From Polyangiaceae bacterium (GTDB taxonomy: Bacteria; Myxococcota_A; Polyangia; Polyangiales; Polyangiaceae), in the NCBI GenBank assembly GCA_016712345.1, contig JADJRH010000001.1, positions 2,976,001-3,040,000 of the forward strand: a DNA stretch of 64,000 bases, written 5' to 3'. Made by a program: the position numbers and the translations under genes. Positions 42,768 through 51,911 of this stretch are shown one piece after another. Under the pieces are notes generated by a model. It had not been told where the DNA came from. It made no database searches and worked only from the letters and a program-made list of their open reading frames with translations. The stretch's first letter is position 1, and each line of letters starts with the position of its first letter.

Positions 42768-44089
42768 TGGGGCAGGTTCTGGTCGAAAACGATTTTTCCG
42801 GCGGCCATTGTGAGTACACAAGTGCCGGTGAACGTTTGATTGAGAAAGGGGGTGTTGAGGCTTTTTGAGCGAATGTTGGCCCGATTGATTGTGATCGATC
42901 GAGTGGTGTCGATCACGCAGATCTCAGCGCGTTTTCCCTCGCGAAGTGCGGGCGCTTCAAGTCCAGCGATTTTTGAAGGGCGAGCCGTCAGGGCGTCGAC
43001 AAGTCGAGCGAGAGGCAGTTCACCATTTTTGGCCATTCCAAAGAGCAGCGGGACCACCAGCTCAAGCCCGATCATTCCGGGCGACGCTTCAGCGAGTTCG
43101 CAGTCTTTTTCAAGGCTCGAATGAGGGGCGTGATCGGTTGCGATTGCGTCGATGGTTCCATCGGCAAGAGCGGCGCGCAGCGCATCAACGTCCGCCTGTT
43201 CGCGCAGCGGCGGATTCACTTTGCAGGCCGTGTCATACCCAATCAGGCTCGCGTCGGTGAGCGTCAGATGGTGCGGGGTTACCTCGGCTGTCACCGCGAT
43301 CCCTCTCGATTTGGCTTCACGAATGATGCGTACACTTCCCAGCGTTGAGACGTGTGCCACGTGATAGCGAGCGCCCGTTGCTTCAGCCAAAAGGACATCT
43401 CGCGCAACAATGATGTCTTCGGCGACTCGGGGCCACCCCCGCAGTCCGAGGCGCGTTGAAATCGCACCTTCGTGCATTTGGGCGCCTTCGGTGAGGGCGT
43501 GATCTTCAGCGTGTTGAATGACTGTCAGGTCAAACGTGCGTGCGTACTCAAGGGCGCGGCGCATCACTGCGCTTGAAGTGACGCATCGCCCATCGTCGGA
43601 AACGCCCACGGCGCCGGCTTCTTTGAGGTCCGCCATTTCGGTTAATTCAGAGCCTTTTTGGCCCACGGTAATGGCTCCAATCGGGTGAAGCGCCGGCCCT
43701 TCAAGTGAACGTGCCCGTTCGACCATGGCCTCGGTGACGGCGCGCGTGTCGTTGACCGGTCGAGTGTTTGGCATGACGCACACGTGCGCAAATCCGCCGT
43801 GTGCCGCGGCCCGCAAACCCGACAGAATGTCTTCTTTGTACTCTTGGCCGGGTTCACGCAGATGCGCGTGCAGATCGACAAATGCGGGCGTTACCCAGAG
43901 GTGATTGCCGCTGAAAATCCGGGCGCCCTCGGCGCGCAGGAGTTCTGAGGTGGCTGCGCCTTTACCGACGCGTGTGATGACGCCCGCCTCGATCACAAGG
44001 TCAATCTCGCCGTCGAGCCCGCAGTTGGGGTCGATCGCGCGCACGCCGGTGAAGATCAGAAGCGGCGGCGCGTTTTTTCCGATGGTCAT
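42764..44089 (-). CDS. pyrC: Dihydroorotase, class I
   Basis: Dihydroorotase closes the pyrimidine ring by converting carbamoyl-aspartate to dihydroorotate. The 441-residue protein has the amidohydrolase metal site FVDLHAHLREPGQEYKEDI (His74, His76), VMPNTRPVND, further metal ligands in QHAEDHAL and YHVAHVST, and the catalytic ATDHAPHSSLEK. This pattern is of the long class-I type (Bacillus PyrC/Aquifex). The ATG at 44087-44089 gives a normal N-terminus (MTIGKNAPPLLIFTGVRAID). It overlaps rimO by 4 nt, so these unrelated functions are translationally coupled. Confidence 0.93.
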   Translation of the reverse strand: MTIGKNAPPLLIFTGVRAIDPNCGLDGEIDLVIEAGVITRVGKGAATSELLRAEGARIFSGNHLWVTPAFVDLHAHLREPGQEYKEDILSGLRAAAHGGFAHVCVMPNTRPVNDTRAVTEAMVERARSLEGPALHPIGAITVGQKGSELTEMADLKEAGAVGVSDDGRCVTSSAVMRRALEYARTFDLTVIQHAEDHALTEGAQMHEGAISTRLGLRGWPRVAEDIIVARDVLLAEATGARYHVAHVSTLGSVRIIREAKSRGIAVTAEVTPHHLTLTDASLIGYDTACKVNPPLREQADVDALRAALADGTIDAIATDHAPHSSLEKDCELAEASPGMIGLELVVPLLFGMAKNGELPLARLVDALTARPSKIAGLEAPALREGKRAEICVIDTTRSITINRANIRSKSLNTPFLNQTFTGTCVLTMAAGKIVFDQNLPQ

Positions 44090-44240
44090 GACACGGCGCC
44101 GCTTAGCATAAGAGCGCTCGTGCGCGGAGTTCTTGTGTGTCGGGCAGTAAAGTGTACACAGACTGAGGGTGGTTGAGACTTGGGCCCTGTGGATTGCGGG
44201 CCCGTTTGTGTACACAGTTAGGTCTGGATATTTCGCGCGA
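44090..44240. other. Spacer with two GTGTACAC palindromes
   Basis: Between pyrC and the desaturase gene on the same strand, GTGTACAC occurs at 44153 and 44208, flanking a GC-rich inverted repeat GGGCCC-TGTGGATTGC-GGGCCC. The inverted repeat could terminate or regulate, but no U-run is present. Confidence 0.4.
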
Positions 44241-45146
44241 TCAGGCTTCTTTGGCTTCACGCAGGGGCAGCGGAGCCACCACATCGGGAGCGCTGTCGCG
44301 CGCGTCCGCATCAATACGCTTATCGACAAGCACGTGAGGCGGTGGAGTGTGCAAGTCCCAAACAAGTCCCACTTTGGACATGGCCCAAAGGATGTAATAG
44401 GTCAGGTCAAACTCCCACCAATAAAACCCCTGGTTAACGGACCGTTGATAATGGTGGTGATTGTTATGCCAGCCTTCACCCATGGTGATGATTGCGAGAA
44501 GCCAATTATTGCGGCTTTCATCGGTGGTTTGATAACGCCGCTTTCCGAACAAATGGGACAGCGAGTTAATGGTAAAGGTGCCGTGCCAAAGAAGCACTGT
44601 CGAAACGAAAAAGCCCCACATCAGCGCGGGAGCGCCGCCGATTAAAAACATTGCCACTGCCAATACCGTGGGGGGCACGAGAAAGTGTTTATTGAGCCAT
44701 CGCAGCTCGGGGTATTTGGCCAAATCGTTCACCCGATTCATATCGGTGTCTTCAAACTCGGTGGAGAGGATCCATCCCACGTGTGCCCAGAGGAAACCAT
44801 CGAGTTTCACCGAGTGTACATCTCCCGGCAAGTCTGACTTTTTATGGTGCAATCGGTGATGAGACGCCCACCACAGGGCACCTTTTTGTGCCGACGATTG
44901 AGCCAATAGAGCCAGTAGAAACTGAAAGACTCGACTTGTTCGGAAGGTGCGGTGCGAAAAATAGCGATGGTATCCCGCCGTTACACCGAACATGCGGATG
45001 TAATAAAAAGCCACCGCGAGGAGCAGCATTTGCCAAGAAAAGCCCACCCAAATCGCGCCCACCAGTGCCACAACGTGGATTAGCAGGAACGGGATCGATG
45101 TGACCCAACGGTAGGTGTATTTTCGGGCAGGGGCCGGATCGGACAT
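44241..45146 (-). CDS. Acyl-lipid/acyl-CoA delta-9-type fatty acid desaturase
   Basis: This membrane di-iron enzyme introduces a double bond into fatty acyl chains and so adjusts membrane fluidity. The three His boxes are HRYFSH (about 59-64), HHRLHHKKSD (about 95) and HNNHHHYQRS (about 240). Four or so transmembrane helices are visible (SIPFLLIHVVALVGAIWVGF and VLAVAMFLIGGAPALMWGFF among them). The 301-residue length and motif spacing fit the stearoyl-CoA-desaturase-like group (OLE1/DesC). The gene stands alone, followed by the repeat region. Confidence 0.9.
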   Translation of the reverse strand: MSDPAPARKYTYRWVTSIPFLLIHVVALVGAIWVGFSWQMLLLAVAFYYIRMFGVTAGYHRYFSHRTFRTSRVFQFLLALLAQSSAQKGALWWASHHRLHHKKSDLPGDVHSVKLDGFLWAHVGWILSTEFEDTDMNRVNDLAKYPELRWLNKHFLVPPTVLAVAMFLIGGAPALMWGFFVSTVLLWHGTFTINSLSHLFGKRRYQTTDESRNNWLLAIITMGEGWHNNHHHYQRSVNQGFYWWEFDLTYYILWAMSKVGLVWDLHTPPPHVLVDKRIDADARDSAPDVVAPLPLREAKEA

Positions 45147-45309
45147 GTTGTGTACGCTACCGCCGTGATGTCAGAAATCGGTCATGGCGCCGCCACAACT
45201 CGGTCATGGATTGTCAGGAATTGGTTTGGATCGGCGGTGTTAGGCGCCGATATTGTGCATTCTGCGCAATGGTTTCCGGTTGCCGCACGTCGTCAATTGT
45301 CGCGACGCG
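45147..45309. promoter_or_regulatory. Upstream region of the desaturase gene
   Basis: This stretch lies between the desaturase start and the first repeat-like sequence. A weakly open reading is visible but nothing about it supports a gene. I saw no clear promoter. Confidence 0.25.
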
Positions 45310-45990
45310 TTGGCGCGGGGTGTCTAGCTTCTGCCGCCTCGCGATGACCTGAAACGTCTCGATTCCTGACATGCCGTATCCAAGACGGACTCACCCAGCG
45401 CTGATCGCCCCGCAATGACCTGAAACGTCTCGATTCCTGACACGTCGTATTCAACACGGAGTTCCCCAGCGGCGCATGCGCCTCATTCGAACGGCGAGTA
45501 ACTCGTTGCGGTTGAGTTGTCGATGCAGCAGAAAAGAGCCCGTTCTGGGAGGTCCGGCGACTTGAGATGTCCATCACGTCGCCATCCACCGGTCTCGCCG
45601 GTCTCTCGTTTTCGTCGTGGCTGCGCTCGCCACAGAACTCCATCTGGAGAACCCGACGCGCCACGCTGTTCGCTTTTCCGCTTGGCGACGGGCAAGGGTG
45701 TCCCAAACGTCTCGACAAGACTGGATCCGTGCCTTGCAGAACGTTCCGCTAAAGGGAAGTTACCTAGGAGGCACGGAGATCACGGAGATCCACGGAATTT
45801 TTTTGTCTCAGACTGCAATAGAGATGCTGGGCGGCAGGGTTGGAGTGGTGGGTGATGTGTACCATAGCAGCCCGACAAACAGAAATCCTCCGTGACCCTC
45901 TGTGTCCTCTGTGAGTCCGTGTTGATTACGACGTTGCAGCTATCGCGGCGGTTCAGGTCTTGGCATAACGCGTCAGTTGCCATTCAGGCC
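45310..45990 (+). repeat. Composite repeat element, copy D (core 45458-45770), long form
   Basis: The left flank is duplicated: CGATGACCTGAAACGTCTCG at about 45342 and GCAATGACCTGAAACGTCTC at about 45411, each followed by CGATTCCTGACA. The core begins at 45458 and ends at CCTAGG (45763-45768). The right part holds CACGGAGATCACGGAGATCC, about 90 bp of unique sequence, then CCTCTGTGTCCTCTGTGAGT, GTTGATTACGACGTTGCAGC and GGCGGTTCAGGTCTTGGC. The right end is an imperfect inverted repeat of the left end of copy A. Confidence 0.82.
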
Positions 45991-46042
45991 GGAACGCGGG
46001 TGATGTGTGCGTGGCGTTTCAGTGGCCACTCTGACGTTGGCT

Positions 46043-49000
46043 TTAATGAAAATTGCGGGCAACAGGCTCAATATGTTCACCAGATGGCAATGAAATTCGC
46101 TCAAATTGCCGAGCAAGAACGTGAATAACATCACCCGCGCGTTCAATTTTGCCGCTCACCATGACCATTGATGAATGTCGGGCCACTTGGAATTGAGCAT
46201 CAAACACTTTTTTATGAACAATGAGATTGATCATTCCCGTTTCGTCTTCAAGCGTCATGAACGTTACGCCGCTGGCTGTTTCAGGGCGCTGCCTGCCAAT
46301 TACCAATCCCGCCACTCGAACACGTGTGCCGGCCGACATCGACTTTAAATCTTCGGCTCGTTTAACGCGCTGTTTATTGAGTGCGGCGCGCATGTGTTTC
46401 ATTGGATGGTCGGCCACGCTGAGACCGGTTTTTTCGTAATCGAGTGTTAATTGCTCTGTGGCCGAAAGATCAGGCAAGCCCACCAATGTTTCTTTTTCAA
46501 GAGCCAGATGTTGAAATAACCCATCACCTTTTGGTCCTTGAGCCCGCCACATTGCTTCACGTCGCTGGGGCGAAATAGCGTCAAACGCGCCGGCTTCCGC
46601 CAATGCGTTGACTTCATCGCGGGGCAGGTTGGTTCGAATAACAAAGTCTTGCACGCTGGTAAACGGACCCTGTTCACGCGCCGACTCAATAGCTCGTCCG
46701 GCGTTTTCACTCACCCCTTTCACTTGACGGAAACCCAGCCGAAACGCGCTCTCGCCCATTAACTTGACGTTGTCCCAACGGCTTTCAAGAACGCAAACGG
46801 GATAGATTGTTACACCGTGTCGTTGAGCGTCTTGAATAATGGATGACGCGCTGTAAAAGCCCATTGGTTGTGAATTGAGGAGCGCGCACGCAAACTCGGC
46901 CGGATAATATACTTTGAGCCACGCCGACACATAAACGAGCAATGCAAAACTTGCCGCGTGCGATTCTGGGAAGCCATATTCACCGAAACCTTGTACCTGT
47001 TTATAAAGCGCTTCTGCAAACTCTTGCGAAATGCCGTTTTTTCGAAACCCCGATAACAACTTTTCTCGATGCCTTTCAAGCCGGCCGTGCCTCCGCCATG
47101 CGGCCATATCGCGCCGAAGTTGGTCTGCCTCACCGGGGGTGTAATTGGCGCCCACCATAGCAATTTGCATAACCTGCTCTTGGAATAAAGGCACACCCAG
47201 CGTTCTATCGAGAATGGGTGCGAGTGAAGGATGAGGAGGATTGCGGTTTTCTTTTCCTTCACGACGTCGCAGATAAGGGTGCACCATGCCGCCCTGAATT
47301 GGCCCCGGTCTGACAATGGCCACTTCAACAACGAGGTCATAAAACTCCCGCGGCTTGAGGCGTGGCAACATGGACATTTGGGCGCGACTTTCGATTTGAA
47401 AAACACCAATGGTGTCGGCTGCACAAATGGCGTCATACACTTTGGTGTCTTCAGAAGGAATTTGAGCCATTGCCTCAATAGGATCAAACGTATTGAGGTC
47501 GCCGTGTTTTTCGAGGTGAACAAATTCAAGCGACTTGCGAATGGCGGTTAGCATTCCAAGCCCCAAAACATCCACTTTGAAAAACCCGAGTTCATCAAGA
47601 TCGTCTTTGTCCCACGGGATAACAGTGCGAGCCTCCATGCGCGCCGGTTCAATAGGAGCAATGCGATCGAGCGAACCCGCCGATAAAACAAATCCACCCA
47701 CGTGAATGGATAAATGGCGCGGGAACCCCTGAATTTCGTCGGCAAGCTCCAATACAAGTTGCAATCGCCGATCGTTTGGATCGAGGCCAACATCGGCCAA
47801 ATGGTGAGGATTTTTTGGGTCAACTCCGCCGTAACCGGCGAGCCCGCTCAATCGATCGAGTTGATCGAGCGAGAGCCCCATGACTTTGCCAACTTCACGC
47901 AATGCGCTGCGGCCTCGATAACTGATAACCTCCGAAACCATGGCCGCCCTGTCGCGACCATAAGTGTCATAGATGGCTTGAATAACCTCTTCACGGCGCT
48001 CGTGTTCAAAATCAACGTCAATGTCCGGCGGTTCATTGCGTTCTTCAGACAAAAAACGTTCAAACAAAAGGTTGGAGCGCGCGGGGTCAACCGAGGTGAC
48101 ACCCAATACGAAGCAAACAGCGCTGTTGGCCGCGCTGCCTCTCCCCTGACACAATATTTTACGGGAGCGCGCCATTTCTACAACTTGGTGTGCGCTCAAA
48201 AAGTATTCTGCTTTTTGAAGCTTTTCAATCAGCGCCAACTCTTTTTCAATTAAGTGTTGCACATGTTCAGGAGTTTTATTGGCTCCATAACGGCGTTTGC
48301 ACCCTTCTTCAACGAGGCGGCGCAATGCCATAATGGCTGTTTCGCCGGGGCGCTTTAAGTCGTCGCTGGGAAATTGATAAGAGAGATCCGACGGCGAAAA
48401 GAGGCACTCTTGGGCAATTTCAACGGTTCGCTCCACCCAGGATAATTGATCACGAAAGATGGCGGCCATTTCAGCCGGTGATCGCAATATCGCTTCAGCG
48501 TTGGGGAGCAGGCGTGTCCCAGCTTCTGCGAGGGTGGTTTTATGCCGAATGCACGCAAGAACATCGGCCAAACGTTTGCGCCCGCTCGCGTGCATGATGG
48601 GCCTGTTGGTGGCGATAATGCGTGTTCCAAAACGCTCTTCTGCGTCTTTGGCAATTTGTGTTCGATCACCGTCGCGCGTATCGGCATGACGCCATGTGTA
48701 CACAAGTGCCCGCTCGCCGAAAGCGTCGGTAATGGGGCCTAAAATGGCATCTTGAGTGACGTGCTCTTCGCTTGGAATAAGTGCAAAAAGCCCTTGAGGA
48801 ATGGACGCTATTTCATTGACGGTAATGCCCGCAATCCCTTTTTCGTGGTGGGCGTGGGCCGCGGTGAGCAGCCGGCAGAGATTGCTATAACCGTCGAGAT
48901 CGACGGCAAGCAATGTAATGCGACGGTCTGTGGCGGAGATATCAGTTAATAAAATCCCCGGCTCTTCAATTGAAAGTTCGGCACCGGTAATGATTTTATG

Positions 49001-49186
49001 GCCAATGCGTTTGGCCTCGCCGTGGGCGCGCGCAATACCGTAGAGCCCGTCGCGATCACAAATGCCAATGGCTTCAAGCCCTCGTTCTTTGGAGGCGCGC
49101 ACAAGCTCATCGGGTTTGGAAGCACCTTCTAAAAACGAAAAAGATGTCCTGCCGAGAAGCTCGGCGAACCGCACATTGCTTTTCAT
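46043..49186 (-). CDS. dnaE2: Error-prone DNA polymerase DnaE2 (ImuC)
   Basis: This 1047-residue C-family polymerase carries out damage-induced mutagenic synthesis. It has an N-terminal PHP-like domain (FAELLGRTSFSFLEGASKPD), the catalytic Asp pair in PDIDVDFEHERREEVI (about 385) and the third Asp in FKVDVLGLGML (about 537). It lacks the C-terminal tau-binding extension of replicative DnaE. The C-terminal OB region (TRVRVAGLVIGRQRPETASG) and the ending PVARNFH are typical of DnaE2. The ATG overlaps the imuB stop (ATGA). The sequence looks more AT-rich than its neighbours and holds only one GTGTACAC. Confidence 0.95.
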   Translation of the reverse strand: MKSNVRFAELLGRTSFSFLEGASKPDELVRASKERGLEAIGICDRDGLYGIARAHGEAKRIGHKIITGAELSIEEPGILLTDISATDRRITLLAVDLDGYSNLCRLLTAAHAHHEKGIAGITVNEIASIPQGLFALIPSEEHVTQDAILGPITDAFGERALVYTWRHADTRDGDRTQIAKDAEERFGTRIIATNRPIMHASGRKRLADVLACIRHKTTLAEAGTRLLPNAEAILRSPAEMAAIFRDQLSWVERTVEIAQECLFSPSDLSYQFPSDDLKRPGETAIMALRRLVEEGCKRRYGANKTPEHVQHLIEKELALIEKLQKAEYFLSAHQVVEMARSRKILCQGRGSAANSAVCFVLGVTSVDPARSNLLFERFLSEERNEPPDIDVDFEHERREEVIQAIYDTYGRDRAAMVSEVISYRGRSALREVGKVMGLSLDQLDRLSGLAGYGGVDPKNPHHLADVGLDPNDRRLQLVLELADEIQGFPRHLSIHVGGFVLSAGSLDRIAPIEPARMEARTVIPWDKDDLDELGFFKVDVLGLGMLTAIRKSLEFVHLEKHGDLNTFDPIEAMAQIPSEDTKVYDAICAADTIGVFQIESRAQMSMLPRLKPREFYDLVVEVAIVRPGPIQGGMVHPYLRRREGKENRNPPHPSLAPILDRTLGVPLFQEQVMQIAMVGANYTPGEADQLRRDMAAWRRHGRLERHREKLLSGFRKNGISQEFAEALYKQVQGFGEYGFPESHAASFALLVYVSAWLKVYYPAEFACALLNSQPMGFYSASSIIQDAQRHGVTIYPVCVLESRWDNVKLMGESAFRLGFRQVKGVSENAGRAIESAREQGPFTSVQDFVIRTNLPRDEVNALAEAGAFDAISPQRREAMWRAQGPKGDGLFQHLALEKETLVGLPDLSATEQLTLDYEKTGLSVADHPMKHMRAALNKQRVKRAEDLKSMSAGTRVRVAGLVIGRQRPETASGVTFMTLEDETGMINLIVHKKVFDAQFQVARHSSMVMVSGKIERAGDVIHVLARQFERISLPSGEHIEPVARNFH

Positions 49187-50970
49187 TCAAACCACCCTTG
49201 GAGGAAAGTTTCTTCAGTGCGTGGATCGATAAAAATCAATGCATCTGACACCACACTTCGAGGTGGAGTGCCGCTGTTTCCGCGTACACCCTGCGGAACT
49301 GTTCCAGACGATAACGTGGCTCGAAAATAATCGCGCGAACAGGGCTTATCACTCCACCACTCAACATCGTCGAGGCGGGCGAGAAAGCGGCGACGTTCAA
49401 TGACGTACAATTGACCGGTGACCGCAACCACGGCGGAGCCGGCTCTGCCGAGTGAAATAGGGGTGTGGAGAAGGCGTGAAGGACACATTGGATCCCGCGC
49501 GACGGTTGGGATTTCACCCGCGGGAGATTCAACATTTTTGACGGGGATCAATGTTGACTTTCCCTCCGGTCGGAGCGAGTCGCAGCGGGCAAGTGTACCC
49601 AAACAATCGGGACCGATTTCTGCCGAAAGTTCGGCGAGAAGGGAGGGCAGGCTGTTGGGATCGGCGTGAGCATCACGGGCAAAATCAAGCTGAGTTTTGC
49701 GGGCGCGCGCGATTTCGGAGATGGAGATTTTAATGCTGTGAACGGGCGCGATTAAACTTGTTCGCTCAAGCCGCGTGCGCACCACTCGAAACAGATCGGC
49801 CGCAGAATAAAGGGGAGCCGGCAGATCGACATGAAAGTGTTCACGCAGATTTTCTTGGGTAATGGGCTCTCCGCGCTCGGCAAGCGCTCGTCGCGCAATG
49901 GAAGCGTCGTACGGAAGCTCCACATCGAGACGTGTACACGCTTCACCCCGAGCTTCAAGCCGAGCGGAGAGGCGCGAAGAAGCGCCGCGAAGCACAAAAA
50001 GAAGCGGTTCTACGGTGTGTACGCTGTCTTCAAAAAGCACCTCTTCTTCAAGCACCGGAGGGGGCGCAAATGGAACAAGCGGTGTTGGATCGATCCCTGA
50101 AGCAACGGCCAGCGCCGTGGCTCCACGTGTTCCGAGCCGCGCATTCACCTCGGCTTTGGGAAGCTTTACGAGATCGCCGATGGTGAGAACCCCAACGCGA
50201 AGCAAAAACGCAATGCGGTCAGGAGGAAGAGGCATGGCGCGAATGGGCAAAGGAGCGAGCGCAAGAGCCCCGCGACCTTCTGCCGCAATGAGATGCCCTT
50301 TTTCAGAAACGCCCCAACGCGCAAGCGATTGCGCAATGCGCGGCCCATCGGCAATGGCAAGGTGCACTGTGTGGCCGAGGGCACTCACGCGTTCGCCCAA
50401 GGCATCGAGCAGCGATTCTTCATCGCCGTGCAGGTGCGCGGCGCCCGTGATGTCGAGCCAAACCGTATCGAACGGCCCATCACCTGTGGGACTTCTTTCT
50501 TCGAGCATAAGGGTGCGCGAAAGGTCGCGTGCGGGGGCGTCGGCCGATGAAGGCAACGCCTTTCCACCGCGCGCGACCCCACCTTTGCTGAGTTGAATGG
50601 CCGCCGTTGTTCCAAAGGCCATGGCAACTTCAGCCACTCGACCGAGAGCGCGATCGATCTCGGCGAATGTGACAGTGAGTACATTGAGCCTTGCAACGAG
50701 GGCCGTTGCTTCTGTCACGCGCTGCCCGGGACGCACTCCGTAGCGCCTCGCTTCATCACTTACGGCGCCGATAATCGCGCTTTCTTTCACGGTTGGTCGT
50801 GATGCAAATTCTGGCTCAAAAAGAGCCATTTGGTGATGAGATCGCTCGCGCGAAGGTGCCCCGATAGGATCGAACAAGATGGCAATCGGCCCTTTAACTT
50901 CTGCGCGGCTTTTGGCGATTTCACACGCGAGTTTGGGTAAAACAATTGCAACAATCCTGCGGGGCGGCAT
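49183..50970 (-). CDS. imuB: ImuB, inactive Y-family polymerase-like hub protein
   Basis: ImuB is the adaptor that joins DnaE2, ImuA and the sliding clamp. The 595-residue protein has the Y-family layout (PPRRIVAIVLPKLACEIAKS, VWLDITGAAHLHGDEESLLD, HTVHLAIADGPRIAQSLARW) but the catalytic Asp/Glu set of active polymerases is not evident, as expected. A clamp-binding-like pentapeptide QMALF lies at residues 47-51. The C-terminus SDALIFIDPRTEETFLQGWF matches the family. AAGGAT sits 7 nt before the ATG. It follows imuA by 17 nt and overlaps dnaE2 by 4 nt. Confidence 0.9.
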   Translation of the reverse strand: MPPRRIVAIVLPKLACEIAKSRAEVKGPIAILFDPIGAPSRERSHHQMALFEPEFASRPTVKESAIIGAVSDEARRYGVRPGQRVTEATALVARLNVLTVTFAEIDRALGRVAEVAMAFGTTAAIQLSKGGVARGGKALPSSADAPARDLSRTLMLEERSPTGDGPFDTVWLDITGAAHLHGDEESLLDALGERVSALGHTVHLAIADGPRIAQSLARWGVSEKGHLIAAEGRGALALAPLPIRAMPLPPDRIAFLLRVGVLTIGDLVKLPKAEVNARLGTRGATALAVASGIDPTPLVPFAPPPVLEEEVLFEDSVHTVEPLLFVLRGASSRLSARLEARGEACTRLDVELPYDASIARRALAERGEPITQENLREHFHVDLPAPLYSAADLFRVVRTRLERTSLIAPVHSIKISISEIARARKTQLDFARDAHADPNSLPSLLAELSAEIGPDCLGTLARCDSLRPEGKSTLIPVKNVESPAGEIPTVARDPMCPSRLLHTPISLGRAGSAVVAVTGQLYVIERRRFLARLDDVEWWSDKPCSRDYFRATLSSGTVPQGVRGNSGTPPRSVVSDALIFIDPRTEETFLQGWFE

Positions 50971-50987
50971 AACGATAATCCTTTAAA

Positions 50988-51731
50988 TTAAGCGCTTTCA
51001 GCAATTGAAACGGCTGTTTTAGATGTCACCCGGCCAAACCTGTCTTTGCCAACGCGCACGTACAATCGATCCACATTGGGGCGCTCGATCTCGATGCGCA
51101 TGGCCACCGGCAACACCATGGGTCTGTGGGCCCAAAGATCGGTGATGAGTACAATTGTGCGATCGCTCCCTTCGATCGCGAGCGACAAGCGCCGCACGGT
51201 GGTTGCGTAACGGCCCACTTCATCACTGCGGAGGCGATTGTGATCGCCGAGGGCCCCCACTGTGTCGATAACGAGCACCGAAAACGCGCGGCTCTCGGCC
51301 ATGCGAACAGCCACTTTGGCGAATTTGTCGACAGGGGGCCGAACGATAAGCAAACGCGCCAAATCAACCCCCTGCGACTCGACAAAGGGAGCGTGAAGCG
51401 AACCCGTTGAGTCGACCCAGCCGCACCAGGCTCCCTGCGTTGCAACTCCGCCGCCACGCTGTCGAGCCTCAGCTTGGGCGGATGCACATGCGGCGAGAGC
51501 AAGGCTTGTGGCTTTGCCCAAACCGCGGGCGGTTGCAATTTCAACAACGCCGCCGCGGAGCAGACCTCCGTCGGGAAGCAGCGCGCTCACAGCGGCGGGA
51601 AGTGCCGCATCACCGGTAAGAAAGTTTCCCCGATCACGTGAAAGAGAAAGAGGTTTGGCCCGAGGCGCAAGTTCAGCCGAGATCGAGGCCGTTTTCGAAG
51701 CGAGAAGGGACTCCAAGGCGGCGTTTCGCAT
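50988..51731 (-). CDS. imuA: ImuA, RecA-fold accessory protein of the mutagenesis cassette
   Basis: ImuA is required with ImuB and DnaE2 for induced mutagenesis. The ATG at 51729-51731 gives 247 residues starting MRNAALESLLASKTASISAE. RecA-like elements are LPDGGLLRGGVVEIATARGL, with the loop where RecA has a Walker A (GLGKATSLALAA), and VLVIDTVGALGDHNRL as the B-strand. The position upstream of imuB and dnaE2 on one strand, with 17-nt and 4-nt junctions, supports the assignment. A LexA-like site abuts the start codon. Confidence 0.85.
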   Translation of the reverse strand: MRNAALESLLASKTASISAELAPRAKPLSLSRDRGNFLTGDAALPAAVSALLPDGGLLRGGVVEIATARGLGKATSLALAACASAQAEARQRGGGVATQGAWCGWVDSTGSLHAPFVESQGVDLARLLIVRPPVDKFAKVAVRMAESRAFSVLVIDTVGALGDHNRLRSDEVGRYATTVRRLSLAIEGSDRTIVLITDLWAHRPMVLPVAMRIEIERPNVDRLYVRVGKDRFGRVTSKTAVSIAESA

Positions 51732-51748
51732 ACTGAACAAGATATCAG
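51732..51748 (-). promoter_or_regulatory. Candidate LexA (SOS) operator at the imuA start
   Basis: On the minus strand CTGATATCTTGTTCAGT lies directly before the imuA ATG. It agrees at 14 of 17 positions with the motif CTRHAMRYBYGTTCAGS reported, as I recall it, for Myxococcus xanthus LexA. The half sites CTGA and TCAG are inverted. SOS control of imuA-imuB-dnaE2 is known in other bacteria. The overlap with the start means transcription would begin very close to the ATG. Confidence 0.55.
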
Positions 51749-51911
51749 CGGTTACCGCCGCGTGCCACAGATCAATTGTGAGGCTGTGACATTTAATGTC
51801 CGACCCCTCTGCTTTGGCCAAAATTCGCGGGAAACGCGATCTGAGCCTTGGATCGAACGCGTTTCGGATAGCGCGGTCCGCCGAAGATAACCAGGTCAAA
51901 AACGTGATGGT

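Noticed and set aside
45150..45347. A 65-codon reading upstream of the desaturase gene
   Set aside because: It has no ribosome-binding site and no recognisable composition, and it runs into repeat-like sequence.
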